Position numbers and translations under genes: made by a program. This document shows positions 13,201 through 24,445 of a stretch of DNA of 64,000 bases, in pieces. This stretch comes from Linum tenue (taxonomy: Eukaryota; Streptophyta; Magnoliopsida; Malpighiales; Linaceae), in contig CAMGYJ010000008.1 of assembly GCA_946122785.1 (NCBI GenBank), positions 3,497,742 through 3,561,741 of the forward strand, written 5' to 3'. A model generated the notes under the pieces. The model had not been told where the DNA came from, made no database searches, and saw nothing but the letters and a program-made list of their open reading frames with translations. Positions within the stretch are counted from its first letter, which is position 1; each line of letters begins with the position of its first letter.

Positions 13201-16128
13201 TAGTTTGGTACTTATTGACTTCTGAGATGCCAATTAAGCATGATAGTCCAATGTTTAAGCTTTCTGTTCCTTGTGGATGGGGGCTTACATTTACTAATGT
13301 TGTGTTTCCTAACACCTAATCAGGAAACATCCATTACATTTTGTACTTGCTTCGGATGTGCTGTGCTACAAAATGAATTAACCTCATCTTTTTCTGCAAG
13401 TGACAGTTGATAGGCCGTTCTCTGTTCTGCCTTGGGTTGCTTATTCGATATGGAAATCCATTGATTAGTGGGTCAAGTAGCAAAAACATTGATGTTGGAA
13501 GTAGTATCAGCTTGTTCAAGAAATACCTCATAATGGATGACTTTAGTGTGAAAGTCAGATCTTTGCAGGTATGCCTTGAGCTCCCACTTCTCTGAAACAG
13601 ATAAAATTTAAGGCTCTTCACTTATATTTGCACTGTTCGTGTAGGCTTTAGGATTTATCCTAATTGCTAGACCTGAATACATGCTGGAGAAGGACATTGG
13701 AAAAATATTGGGAGCAACTTTGTCATCGAGTTCTCATGTTCGCCTGAAGGTAGTAATATATACTCTCTTTCACGTGCTTCCTTTTCTACTAGAAACTGAA
13801 TTGTTACATTTACCAGATGCAAGCTCTGCAAAATGTGTATGAGTATCTTCTGGATGCTGAAAGCCAATTGGAAACCGATAAAGCCAGTAACGATGCTCAA
13901 AATTCGGTTGGAGCTGGTCAAAGGGTGGTACCTGTTGCTGCAGGTGCTGGGGATACCAACATCTGTGGTGGGATTATCCAGTTATATTGGGATCACATTT
14001 TGGGAAGGAGCTTAGATTTGAATGAGGAAGTTCGCCAGACTGCACTGAAGGTGGGAAAATCGGTCCTATATTAAGTTCCCGTGCTAGATGCTTAGTACAA
14101 GAACTGGTTTCATCATGTAAAATAAAGGGACAAAGCCAGGAAGCTAAAATTTAGTAATTAGGAGTAGGTTCTCATGCACTGTAACTTTGCTGTACTTGGA
14201 TGCTTAAGTTTCACATATTTGATTTTGTTATCCATGCAGATTGTCGAGGTGGTGCTCAAGCAAGGTCTAGTTCACCCTATTACTTGTGTTCCCTACCTCA
14301 TAGCACTTGAATCTGATCCGTTAGAGTCGAACTCGAAGTTGGCACATCATCTATTGATGAATATGAATGAGAAGTATGGTGTACGGACTCTTTTTCTCCT
14401 GTTTTTGCAATATATTCGTCTTATATTTTACATAAGCAACTCAAAACCAGGGTATCACTTTTTCAGGTACCCAGCCTTCTTTGAAAGTCGATTAGGCGAT
14501 GGTCTTCAGCTATCGTATTCATTCATGCATGCTCTCTCTTGTACCTCTAATGAAAAACCAAACCAAAGGCTCCCACCTAAGTCAGCTGGGAATTCCAAAG
14601 GAAAGTATGAAACTGGTGCTCTGACTCAGGCTAGGCTCGGAGTTTCTCGGATCTACAAGCTTATTCGTGGGAACCGTGTCTCGAGAAATAAATTCATGTC
14701 TTCAATTGTGCGCAAATTTGATAATCCAGTCCGTAGTGATTCAGTGATTGGCTTTCTACTGTAAGCGCCTTCAGTGTCTCTGGTCCTTTGGCATTTGGTC
14801 TGCAACTCTTTAACAGTGTTAATAATCTTGGTTTCCTTTTTTCACAGGCACTGTACCGAAGTGCTTGCTCTACTGCCATTCACTGTTCCGGATGAACCAC
14901 TGTATCTCATTTATTCTATAAATCGGGTGATCCAAGTTAGGGTTGGGGCACTTGAGGCAAATATGAAGGGGCTAGTATTGCATCTGGCAGAAAGAGCTGC
15001 ACGGAAAGCTCACTATCAGAATGGGTTACTTCAGGAAGAAGCAACTCAGCTCAGTGTCGGACAAGTGGGCTCAATGGACTTGAATCACATGGCTAAGGAA
15101 GAAGAGCCAGTTGATCGAGCACAGTCCAATCCTTTGAGAAATTTCGATTTGAATGGAACGTGTAAAGACGAGCCACCTGGCCATTCAGTCTCCACTTCAA
15201 GTGATCCAAATACGACAAGACATATGAACATAGTTGAACCTTGCAGCCTCTCCCAGGATGATATAAACAGAATCCAGGTAACTCACCAGTGTACAATAAC
15301 CATGTGTGCGTTTTTTTGAAAGAAATACAGCATAATTTGAGGCAAGATAGGAAGAGCTTGCTGTTCTGAATCTCTGTTCCTGTGGTTGAAACAGGTTGAT
15401 TGTCTCGCTGCCACTGCTTTGCAGCTTCTTCTGAAGCTGAAGAGGCACCTAAAGATTGTGTATGGCCTGAATGATTCCCGCTGTCAGGTAAATGTTTTTT
15501 CATTTGTTATCATCATTAAAAGTTTGCTAGTTATGATCGATTTATTATGTTTATTGAACTAGGTCTTTTTACCGAATGAACCCCCAAAACCTGGAGAGAA
15601 TCTATCCAGGCAGACTGTTCCTTTTGATGTAAGTGATGTCCGGACTAGCTTGCCCACAACGTATCAGGATCTGGTACAGCGATATCAGGTACGCCAAAAG
15701 TAGGCTTACCAAATTTATGTCCCGCTCGAGTGTTGGGAAGTTTCTCTTTGTCTCCTGTTTGTGTAATGGGAAGTGGCTCTTTTTAATGCTTGCTGTGTCA
15801 AAAACAGGACTTAAAAAATGCGCTGAAAGAAGACACAGTGGATTATGCAACTTACACAGCAAACATCAAGAGGAAGCGCCCGACTCCTAGGAAGAAACCC
15901 GGACGAGGAGCGCCAGCTTCCCAAGACATGTATGATGATGACGATGCAAACTTGACGGGTGGCAGTGCGGTCAGGAAGCGGACAACTCCCAGGAAGAGAA
16001 TTGGGCGCACATTGGCCGATGACATGGACGATGACGATGATTATGACGATGCAGACTGGATGGGTGGAGGCAGGAGGTTAACTGGTAGCAGCACGAGAGG
16101 GAACAGATCAGCAGGCAGACAGCGATGA
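4265..16128 (+). CDS. SCC2: Sister-chromatid cohesion protein 2 (cohesin loader, NIPBL/Scc2), with PHD finger
   Basis: Scc2 with Scc4 loads cohesin onto chromatin in the nucleus. I place 28 exons: 4265-4527, 5530-5639, 6048-6151, 6223-6340, 6452-6708, 7868-7975, 8134-8245, 8520-8616, 8724-8910, 9058-9489, 9563-10092, 10173-10383, 10455-10505, 10620-10778, 10868-11035, 11219-11518, 11589-11741, 12313-12482, 13076-13184, 13407-13568, 13645-13749, 13817-14050, 14240-14373, 14467-14760, 14848-15277, 15395-15487, 15563-15688, 15808-16128. Phases join throughout to 1845 residues, close to the Arabidopsis protein as I remember it. The N-terminus matches plant SCC2 (GIGLSNT-like [18 protein letters not shown]). 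A C4HC3 PHD finger lies at about 663-706 (CCVC, CQGC, LFHSDC, WHCQIC), a plant feature. HEAT-like helices include [14 protein letters not shown] near 930, followed by the Nipped-B C-terminal region. The tail is basic and then acidic. Only the exon 3 acceptor is doubtful. Confidence 0.93.
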
Positions 16129-17144
16129 TTCTGATGAATAGGTATTGTATATACGATGAAATAGCATATGCATATATATGCTAACCAGTGTACATGAAGT
16201 TTAGTTGGCTACAGGGAATAGAGCTATAGGTGGGATAGATCTTTATTGTAGAATGACAGGAGAAGAGAAAGGAATAGGGACTTTTAGGTGGAAATGCTCA
16301 GAAAGCATGAAGAAACATGAAGATTGTTTCTTCTTCAGAGTAGTTTGTAACTTGTAGCTGTAGCTTTCTGCTGCTGTTTCCATCTTGTAATTTTTTTGTC
16401 CAGAACAGTTTTAACTGCCGATTCTTTTCTCGAAATGAAAGTCAAGGATTTGATTACTGGTATTGGTTGCTGGTAAATGAGAAAGCACAGCAGCAATTCG
16501 TGTAGCCAAAACGAGAAACTGGAAAGAGGTAAATTAGCAGAGGATAGATAGAAAGCCTTGTTTGCCATTGAACGAGCAGTCTGATTAGTATAATAGAGTG
16601 CACTCTGAAGACGGGTAGGAGAATGTGCATCGAAAGAGCACAGGAGCAGTCGAGTTATGGCGCGAACCTTGTGTTTTTGTTACTTGATTCGACTGTATTG
16701 TTGTTGGAGTTGAACATTGAACTTGTTGCAAGAACAATTGTATTATTTGAACTGGGTAAGGTGTACATAAGAAATTAGCAGGTCAAATTGGATACAACAT
16801 TAAAACGGGTTGGCAGTGCTGTTGTTTTTCACAAATTCAAAACTTGTCTACATATTACACCAAAAATTTCACAGGAGAAACGAACGGACACCTTACACTT
16901 CAAATAAAGACCTTCTGTGAGGCGTCTACTACATTACCAGCTAAAAATCAGTTTTCAAAGTGTTTCAACAGCGACTTTTCATAAGAAAACCCGAAATGAG
17001 GTTTCGATTATTCTATTGCACATTACACTTCTCAAGCTTCAAACAAGATAGTGTTCTTTTTTTTTTGCTTTTCTAATTCTGGGACGGCGGTGGCTGCCTC
17101 GCATGTCTACTGCAGGCCAAGCTGGAAGTTCTTTCCGGTGTTGC
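16129..17144. other. Convergent 3' flanks of SCC2 (+) and BCCP copy 1 (-)
   Basis: This interval separates two convergent genes and should hold both 3' UTRs. No ORF of note, repeat family or RNA gene was recognised. An AT-rich stretch with TGCATATATATGC lies near 16168. Confidence 0.5.
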
Positions 17145-19174
17145 TTATGGAGCAATCGCAAACAGAGGCTGCAAACATAATTCGACCAACAAGAGGCTTT
17201 AGAATCTGACCTTAGACGGGCAATACGACCGAGAAAGAAGAAGAGAGGGTGTGTGATTACCAGGTCAACACTAACTGGTTTCCCATCATCCACCAAAATT
17301 TCAGTTATGGTTCCAGACTGATCAGCCTGTGAAGCGGGGGAAAATCGGTATGATCAGTGTTAGGCAACGGGCATTTCCCAGGTGCCATGAACTACAATGA
17401 TTGACGAGCAGGACAAACATACCTCGATTTCATTCATCAGTTTCATGGCCTCAATGATGCAAAGAACCTGTCCTTTCTGTACCTTATCTCCCACCTATGT
17501 AAAACGCACATTGATGGTTAAGGCAAAACCCTCATTACGACACAATCTTCAAAGTGTCCAGCCAAAGATAACTAATTTACCTTGACAAATGCCGGTTCAC
17601 CTGGGGCTGGAGACCGGTAAAAGGTGCCAGCCATAGGACACTTCAATTGATGATGAGATGAAGCAGGCTTTGCAGCTGGAGGAGGCAAGGCAGGTACTGA
17701 TGATGCAGAAGCTGCAGCAGGAGCGGAGGGAGCAGCTGCTGGTTGTGGTGGCATGGCCTGTGGATAAGGAGTCTGCATCATCATGAAAGGAGAAGCAGCA
17801 GGAGCTGGCGGCTGTGGGAGAGCCTCCTTTTTCCTTATCTCTATCTCGCAGTCCAATTGCTTTAGTTTCAACTCCACAATATCTCTTGAATCCACAAGTC
17901 TGCACATTGGAAGGGCCATTAGTTCCAGCAAATATAGAAGGAAGCAACTTTCCTTCCACCATTTGCATGGGACTCTACTTACTTGACCAAGTGTGACACT
18001 TGGGTCATGAATTCTGAAATCGATGCCACATCTGGAATTCTGGGTTCTGTAGTCACTGCTTTCCCGTTGGATTGGGCGGTATCATCGGATTTGGTGTCCA
18101 CCAAAGGTGTATTGTTCAAAGATTCCTTGGCAGTCACCTGGAATTTTCAACCAGCACATGATGAATGGCTGATTTTAAGCAAATTAAATGCAACTCTTAG
18201 GAACAAACTACCAACAAGCAGGCTTACTTTAGCTTGCACCTTTGATACCAAAGATTCCCTCCGGCTAGGCCTCTGTGCACATAAAGCAACATTCACATCA
18301 TGTCAATGAACAACAAACTGGAGAAACATCATTCTAATGATAACTAAACATTCTCTAACAAGCTCCAGAACTAAATTCAGATGCTTTAAGCTAGAGAACA
18401 GTAAGCAGGAAACTCTGATGGGTTCAAAGGAGCTTCATAGAGGCAAGCAAATTCTTCAACTAATAGTTATCAGAGAAAATAACAAAATTCTTCCAAGTTT
18501 CATTCCTTAAGCTGAGAACTAGCTGATAGCCATAGAGGCATACAGCCCTCCCCGTGAAAACACCCCCACCTGCCAAATATGGCCAAACCTCTCCCATCAA
18601 GATCAAAGCTGAACCTAGAAGCTAGCTTAAGGTATCAAATCAGTTCAATCCTCATTTCATCCGACAACTGGAACACGACAACAACAAAAAAACAAAAAAA
18701 ATCAATACCCACCAAACTCAGACTTGAATTGAAGCCTTGGACTAACACCAAGCATCCATCAAAGAGCTTAGAGTAAAGCCAAACTAAGCCATACAATTCA
18801 AAAAGGCTAGAACTACATGCAGAATTGGATTAAGAGCAAAAATTTGCTATCACATAGGCCTAATAACACCGAAATCTAACCTGCAACGGTGTAATTAAGG
18901 AAAAGGAAGAGGGAAGAAGGGAAATGGTGCTACGCTACAGCAACAGTATCTAAATGGTGATAAGTAAGACAGGAATTGGAAAAATCAAATGGGAAATCGG
19001 GGAAGGGAAAATGACCTGAAAAGCAGAGAATGTGGATCCAAGAGAGAGAGAAGAAGCTGGTTTGGAAGCACGAGGGAAGGCGATCCTGTTGGATTCCAAG
19101 GGAGCAGCTTGAGATGAGGGAAACCCAGAAGCAGCAACGGTGGTTTTGGGGCAAGGAACGGAGATCGACGCCAT
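17145..19174 (-). CDS. BCCP: Biotin carboxyl carrier protein of plastid acetyl-CoA carboxylase, copy 1
   Basis: BCCP carries the biotin that shuttles CO2 between the biotin carboxylase and carboxyltransferase parts of the heteromeric plastid acetyl-CoA carboxylase, the first step of fatty acid synthesis. Minus-strand exons, 5' to 3': 19174-19016, 18272-18228, 18137-17983, 17899-17581, 17494-17423, 17326-17261, 17168-17145. They give 279 residues plus stop. The N-terminus is Ser/Ala/Pro-rich and starts MASISVPCP, as expected of a plastid transit peptide. Then come a short charged helix (ELKLKQLDCEIEIRKKE), an Ala/Pro-rich linker, and the biotinyl domain beginning PMAGTFYRSPAPGEP. The biotinylation motif EAMKLM has its lysine at residue 244. 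The tiny last exon encodes PLFAIAP, the usual plant BCCP ending, which fixed its position. Confidence 0.94.
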
Positions 19175-20320
19175 GGGAGCGGTAGCTAAGAGGTTCCCTT
19201 CAAGCAAACAGAGGATAAAGAAGCCGCCGAGATCCGAACTGAATTAACAGTCCGGCCAAGTTGAGATGGCAGAGATAGAGAGAAGGGAGTTCAGAAGAAA
19301 TGAAAGGGTTTTGTAAGGGAAATGCGGCGGTGAGATCGAAGGAGGAAATGAGCGGCGAAATTGGCGAGAGAGAGGAAACGCCAACTGGGTTATGGTTCTC
19401 TTGGACAGACGGACAATGGGACGAAGTAAAGTTTTTGGATTTGTCTTTGTTTGGAGCAGAGCTGTGCCGTCTCGTCGTGGGTCTGGGAGTGTTTTTCAAA
19501 GGCAGAGTTTCGATACTATCAATGTAGTAGTAACCAGAGAGAGAGAGGAAGAAGGAAGAAAAGTGGTAAATTGATGAATTGAATTGTGGCTTGTGGGAAT
19601 CAATTATTCGCCTCGTTTCACAAGTCTCTCACACGTTGCCCTGTTTTTGGGTCTCAATCTCAACTCTCAAGTCTTAACTACCAACAACGGCCAACTTCAC
19701 TTAACACCTTCCCACTCACACAATTAGAACTTCCAGGCTTCCAGCATTTCTCTCCAACGCCCCACATTTTCTACTTCTAGCCGACCACTTGCTTTCCTCT
19801 CCTTTCCCTCAAATATTTCTTTGTTGATTCCATTTCTCTTCCTAATCTTCTACTTAATCTTAAGAGGATGATTTGTTTGAAGGACAAAAACCCATGTATC
19901 ATTAGTTAAGGTACAGACTACGGTCGTATATAAGCAGTGATAGATCGAACAATATTTATAGCAGATCATCTACTTAATTGTTGTCAATGAACTTCAAGCT
20001 TTTGGCCTAAAATAGTTGACATACTCATCAAATTAGGTGGAAAAGCTTGAGTTGTGTAAGTTGTTTCAAACTAGCAACCTATGGCTATGGAAGGTGGTAA
20101 GAGCCACTCTGCCCCCACAAGGTGCTAGTTGGGACAGTAAACAAAAGAATGGATCTTGATGCAGTACATTTCCAACAGGAAACAAGTTTCCCATACATTG
20201 ATCGAAAACAGGCTTATACTACAAGCTGCAAGCTCAGAGTCTGACTTGGAAAGTTCAACTTCTGAAAAGTTTCTTCAGTGCTGCTTGCCACAGACAGGTG
20301 AGAAGTTCATCAGCTGTCCT
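19175..20320. promoter_or_regulatory. 5' flank of BCCP copy 1 and 3' flank of BCCP copy 2
   Basis: Read on the minus strand, 19175-19600 is the probable 5' UTR and promoter of BCCP copy 1. It has GA-rich tracts near 19365 and 19540. A 99-codon minus-strand frame in the leader (19200-19499) has no domain. From 19600 to 20320 I see no gene beyond the 3' flank of BCCP copy 2. Confidence 0.45.
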
Positions 20321-22200
20321 TCATGGGACAATTACGAACAAAGGCTGCAACACAGAGCCGGGGAAACAAAAGCTTTTAGAATTTGACCTAAGATGGTATT
20401 GAAGTTTGTCTGATGGTGAGAAAGAGGGTGTTAATGTGATTTACCGTGTCCAAGCTAACTGGTTTTCCATCTTCAAGCAGAATTTCAGCTATTGTTCCAG
20501 ACTTATCAGCCTGTTGAATAAGTAGACAGATATGTGAACATTAACAAATACACTTCCTGTACCAAAGGAGATCCGTATCATGACAAAAGGAAATACATAC
20601 TTCGATTTCATTCATCAACTTCATGGCCTCGATGATGCAAAGGGCCTGACCTTTCTGCACCTTGTCTCCTACCTGTAAAAGACGACCAAAATTTTCTATA
20701 CTAAAGTGATCTGGCAAAAACTTGTGTCCGTGTCTCGGAGCATAAGCTGTAACCAATAATATGTGTTTACCTTCACAAATGGTGGTTCGCCTGGGCCCGG
20801 ACAGCGATAAAAGGTGCCAGCCATTGGACTCTTTAACGGTGGATGAGAAGAAGAGCTAGTCTTTGCAGCAGGAGGCGAGCTAGGTGCTGAAGCTGGAGCT
20901 ACAGGAGCAGGAGAAGCTGTTGGTTGTGGCTGTGGTGGTGGTGCCATGGCTTGTGGATATGGTGATTGCATCATCGTGAAAGGAGCAGCAGGTGGCAAAA
21001 CCTGTTTTTTCCTTATAATAAGTTCAAAGTCCATTTGCTTCAATTTCAGCTCTGCAATATCTCTCTTATCCACAAGCCTGCAAATTATACCTCACATTAA
21101 CTTATGCAATTGCTTGCAGTGCAATGTGAACTTGTAAATAAGCAGCCAGCCAAGTTGACAGGGATTTACTTGACAAGATCTGCTACTTGAGCCATGCACT
21201 CTGCCACTGTTGCTGAATCTGGAATTCTACCTTCAGGTTTGCTGTCTGCCGGAGGAATTGAATTCGAAGATTCCTCCGCAGATAACTGGAATTTAAGCAG
21301 CAGCAGCAATAGGTGAATCAGCCAGTGTCTCAGGTGTAGCTAAATTAAGTATACACAATCTTGCAAGAAGTTCACAACGAATACCTTATTCGCTTGTGCG
21401 TGCACTTTTGTTACAGAAGACTGCTTCCTGCTGGGCCACTGCACAAAGAATCCAACATGATCATGCCACAATACGAACAAGCCACTAGCATTTCGACTTG
21501 CTACATGATTTCAAGAATTGGGATTTGGGTTCAGGTAGCAATACTAATACAGATTTCGATGGCTCTAGTCTTGAGCTGCGAGAGTAGCAACCTAAACTAG
21601 CTAGCAAAGGTAAGTAGGTAACCCCTTCCAGGCTTCTACCCTGTCAAACCTTGACTAAAAAAATGCATACTTAACAAAAAAATTACGATCTTTGAGTACT
21701 GGGCATGTACAAAAGCATTCAACTCCGCCCTACAAGTTGATAGCTAATGCAATGTATATCCAGCATATTGGTTTCAAAGCCCTCCCTTTGGTTCCATATA
21801 TGCTCAACAAAAATGCCATGTCAAGAATAAAAGTTCAATTTCGGGAAAACAGAAAGGCAACATCTTTCTTTCTCGAAAGAACGAAATCCACCAGCGGCAA
21901 TTCATGATCGCTGAAGGGAAGAAATAGGGAAACTACTCAATTGAATTCATGAATCCCCAGCTCGATTAATGTTGGCAAATGCCACCAAGCATAATTGAAT
22001 TCTTCCAGTAAGAAAGGCGAAGGAGAGTGAGTGACCTGAAAACCAGAGAAAGTGGGTCGCAGGGAGAGGGAGAGGGAAGGGGGGGAAACGATAGGGAAGG
22101 AGAGTCTCTGAGGTTGAGCTGAGTCCGGCGGTTGAGACGGAATACGTGCAGCCGTAGCTACAGTGTTGGGTTTGATGCAGGGAGACGACGTTGATGCCAT
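20321..22200 (-). CDS. BCCP: Biotin carboxyl carrier protein of plastid acetyl-CoA carboxylase, copy 2
   Basis: This is the second BCCP gene, head-to-tail with the first and with the same seven-exon structure. Minus-strand exons: 22200-22036, 21438-21385, 21285-21170, 21077-20771, 20672-20601, 20510-20445, 20344-20321, giving 267 residues plus stop. It starts MASTSSPCIKP and has a transit-peptide-like N-terminus, a Pro/Ala-rich linker, and a biotinyl domain with PMAGTFYRCPGPGEP. EAMKLM has its lysine at residue 232, and the last exon encodes PLFVIVP. Exon 5 differs from copy 1 at one residue (QALCII against QVLCII), while transit peptide and linker have diverged widely. That suggests an old tandem duplication with both copies under selection. 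An upstream in-frame ATG exists at 22222-22224, but MASTSS fits the family better. Confidence 0.94.
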
Positions 22201-22870
22201 GGTTGCCGGCCAGTTGAAAGTCAAGCCGGACGGAACCTTTGAAGCAGAGACAGGGCAGAGTTTTGGGAAGAAGAGGGAAGGCGTTGAGACTTGGTGGAGA
22301 GTTCCGAACTGAATTAACAGTCGGAGGGAAGAGGAGACGGAACGGAAGCGAGATAGCGAGCCAGCTTGGTTGGGCTGGGGCCCAGCCCAACTCGATAAGG
22401 ACCAAAATATATGTTACCGCAGTAAGCTACTCCGGATAGAATTATATAATATATTTATTTATTATTATAAAAATTGACAATTAATTGGCTTGGGCCCAAA
22501 TGTAAACTCCAGTAGCACACCGGGCGTCTAAGTCCTTATGAGTGATGGCCCAATTAAATGCTTTCTCTCCATGCCACACCAGAATTAAACATTTTGGAAC
22601 CTAAAATTAAGGGTATTTTGGGGAAATTGGTGCTCATTGTTTGCAGTAACAAAGAAAAGTGAAGGGCATGGTAGTCATTTCGACTACTCCGCGTTTTATC
22701 CGCGTTAATAATTTCATGAGGCGGTAACTCTGCACTATTAATAGCACCTTTGCCCGCCCTTCTGCAACGGTCACAGTACTCTGGAATCTGGATTGGAGTT
22801 TTGAGAGGGCTCTTCTAGAGGCGGTGGAGTGGAGAATAGGGGTTCGATCGTTCGTTAAGCGTGTTCCGTT
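22201..22870. promoter_or_regulatory. Putative bidirectional promoter between BCCP copy 2 and a plus-strand transcription unit
   Basis: The region holds several TGGGCY (site II, TCP-binding type) motifs: TGGGCT at 22371, its inverse in AGCCCA at 22384, TGGGCCC at 22491 and GGCCCA at about 22546. A 21-bp near-perfect palindrome, arms TTGGGCTGGG and CCCAGCCCAA around one G, spans 22370-22390. A TATA-like ATTAATA lies near 22737. Much of this sequence is repeated at 28350-28720 in block B. The direction toward the repeat array is inferred from conservation only. Confidence 0.5.
22370..22390. promoter_or_regulatory. 21-bp palindrome of two opposed site II motifs
   Basis: TTGGGCTGGG, central G, CCCAGCCCAA: a perfect 10-bp inverted repeat. 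TGGGCY motifs are known binding sites of TCP factors in promoters of growth-related plant genes. A slightly altered copy lies at 28416-28435. Confidence 0.6.
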
Positions 22871-23125
22871 GATAATGTCTACTTCGCGTCGGAGATTTTC
22901 AGTTTGGTAATTCCCTTGCCTGATTTCCTCCTGTGCCTCTTCAGAAAATTCGGAATCCCGATAATGCTGTCTTCTTATTCTGCCCGCCGAGAAAGGATTT
23001 TTCCGTTCGACTCACAGCTCGTGGAATTTCGCTAGGGTTTCGACATGATTAGCAGGGGTTAGGGTTTTTTGGTACTCTTGGTCGTCGCTCCGTTGCAGGA
23101 TGGGTTTTTGCGTGTTTTAGGAAAT

Positions 23126-23194
23126 ATGACGCGATCTGGGCTGGACCAACCTTTCTTTGGTACTGTTCTCCGTGTCCCTTCTTTTCTATGTTAA
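23126..23194 (+). other. Small conserved ORF in block A
   Basis: ATG ACG CGA opens a 22-residue frame beginning MTRSGLDQPFFGTVLRV. The counterpart in block B (29008-29130) begins MTRSGLDQPFSGIVLRV and runs on to 40 residues. Of the five base differences over the shared codons, three are silent. This could be a leader peptide or first coding exon of a lost gene, or chance conservation of young duplicates. Confidence 0.25.
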
Positions 23195-23439
23195 GAATTT
23201 GAATGGATGTGCATGCCGTTTGTTTCAGTTACTCCTTATTGCTTGTTCAATGATGCTTTGTCTTGCTGTCCTACTGCCCTGTACTTCTGGACTGATCATG
23301 ATCAAATTGTGGGTGTCGCTAGACAGTGTTTGCTCAATCCTTTCTATATGATAGATAGATCCCGAAAATACATGGTACATGTCTTTGATGCTTGTATGAA
23401 ATTGGGTATGGTTTTGTCTTGGATTAAGATGATTAGATA

Positions 23440-24445
23440 CTCGCTCCTGTTGCCCTTTTGCCCCACTTCAGGTTCATCAGCCACGATAGTGTTTCATAAA
23501 TGGGAATTCCTTTGTGGAGTTCTAGAAGCAAACTTGAAAATGATTACTACATCATAGATAAACCCATCAAATATCTGGTCACTGTCGGTTCAATGTTTAT
23601 CTGAAAGCTGATTTGATATTGCTTATAACAAGTGATTGCCTTATTCAAGTTGCCCTTCTGCTCCACTTCAGTTGCCCCCCTGTTCTGAACAGAACATAGT
23701 ATATGGATTCCTAGAAGAGAACTTGAGAATGAGTACATGAATCCAAAAAAAACATATTGTCTATGTCCGTTCAATGCTTATATGAAAGTTGAGTTGGTGC
23801 TGCCTTATAATAAGTGATTAGTACTCATTTCAGTTGCCCTTCTGCTCTACTTCAGTTGTAACCATGTTCTATAAATGAAAAGTTTGATATGGAGTCCTAG
23901 AAGGGAACTTGAGAATGAGTACTACATCATTGATGAATCCACGTTCATTGCTTATCTGAAAGTCGAGTTGGTGCTGCCTTATAATAAGTGATTAGTACTC
24001 ATTTCAGTTGCCCTTCTGCTCTACTTCAGTTGTGACCATGTTCTATAAATGAAAAGTTTGATATGGAGTCCTAGAAGGGAACTTGAGAATGAGTACTACA
24101 TCATTGATGAATCCACGTTCATTGCTTATCTCAAAGTCGAGTTGGTGCTGCCTTATAATAAGTGATTAGTACTCATTTCAGTTGCCCTTCTGCTCTACTT
24201 CAGTTGCGACCATGTTCTATAAATGAAAAGTTTGATATGGAGTCCTAGAAGGGAACTTGAGAATGAGTACTACATTATTGATGAATCCACGTTCATTGCT
24301 TATCTGAAAGTCGAGTTGGTGTTGCCTTATAATAAGTTATTAGTACTCATATCAGTTGCCTTTCTGCTCCACTTCAGTTTTGAACGTGATCTGTAAACAG
24401 AAAGTACAATAGGAAGTCCTAGAATTGAACTTGAGAATGTGTACT
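23440..24445 (+). repeat. Tandem foldback array, block A (174-bp units)
   Basis: Near-identical units recur exactly every 174 bp, with landmark GTTGCC at 23833, 24007, 24181 and 24355; more diverged units lie at about 23449 and 23649. Each unit holds AGTACTCATT and, about 95 bp later, its exact reverse complement AATGAGTACT. The arms extend as TCAGTTGCCCTTCT and AGAAGGGAACTTGAG with single-base bulges. Predicted foldbacks are 23820-23923, 23994-24097, 24168-24271 and 24342-24445. No coding frame runs through the units. Confidence 0.8.

Noticed and set aside
22444..22480. AT-rich origin-like stretch
   Set aside because: Simple AT richness next to the promoter; no defined origin consensus exists to test it in plants.
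23830..24130. C/D-box snoRNA cluster
   Set aside because: TTGATGA and CTGA occur in the units but only about 30 nt apart and without consistent C'/D' boxes or terminal stem.
23440..24445. CRISPR-like array
   Set aside because: Regular spacing, but whole 174-bp units are repeated rather than short repeats with unique spacers, and the genome is a plant's.
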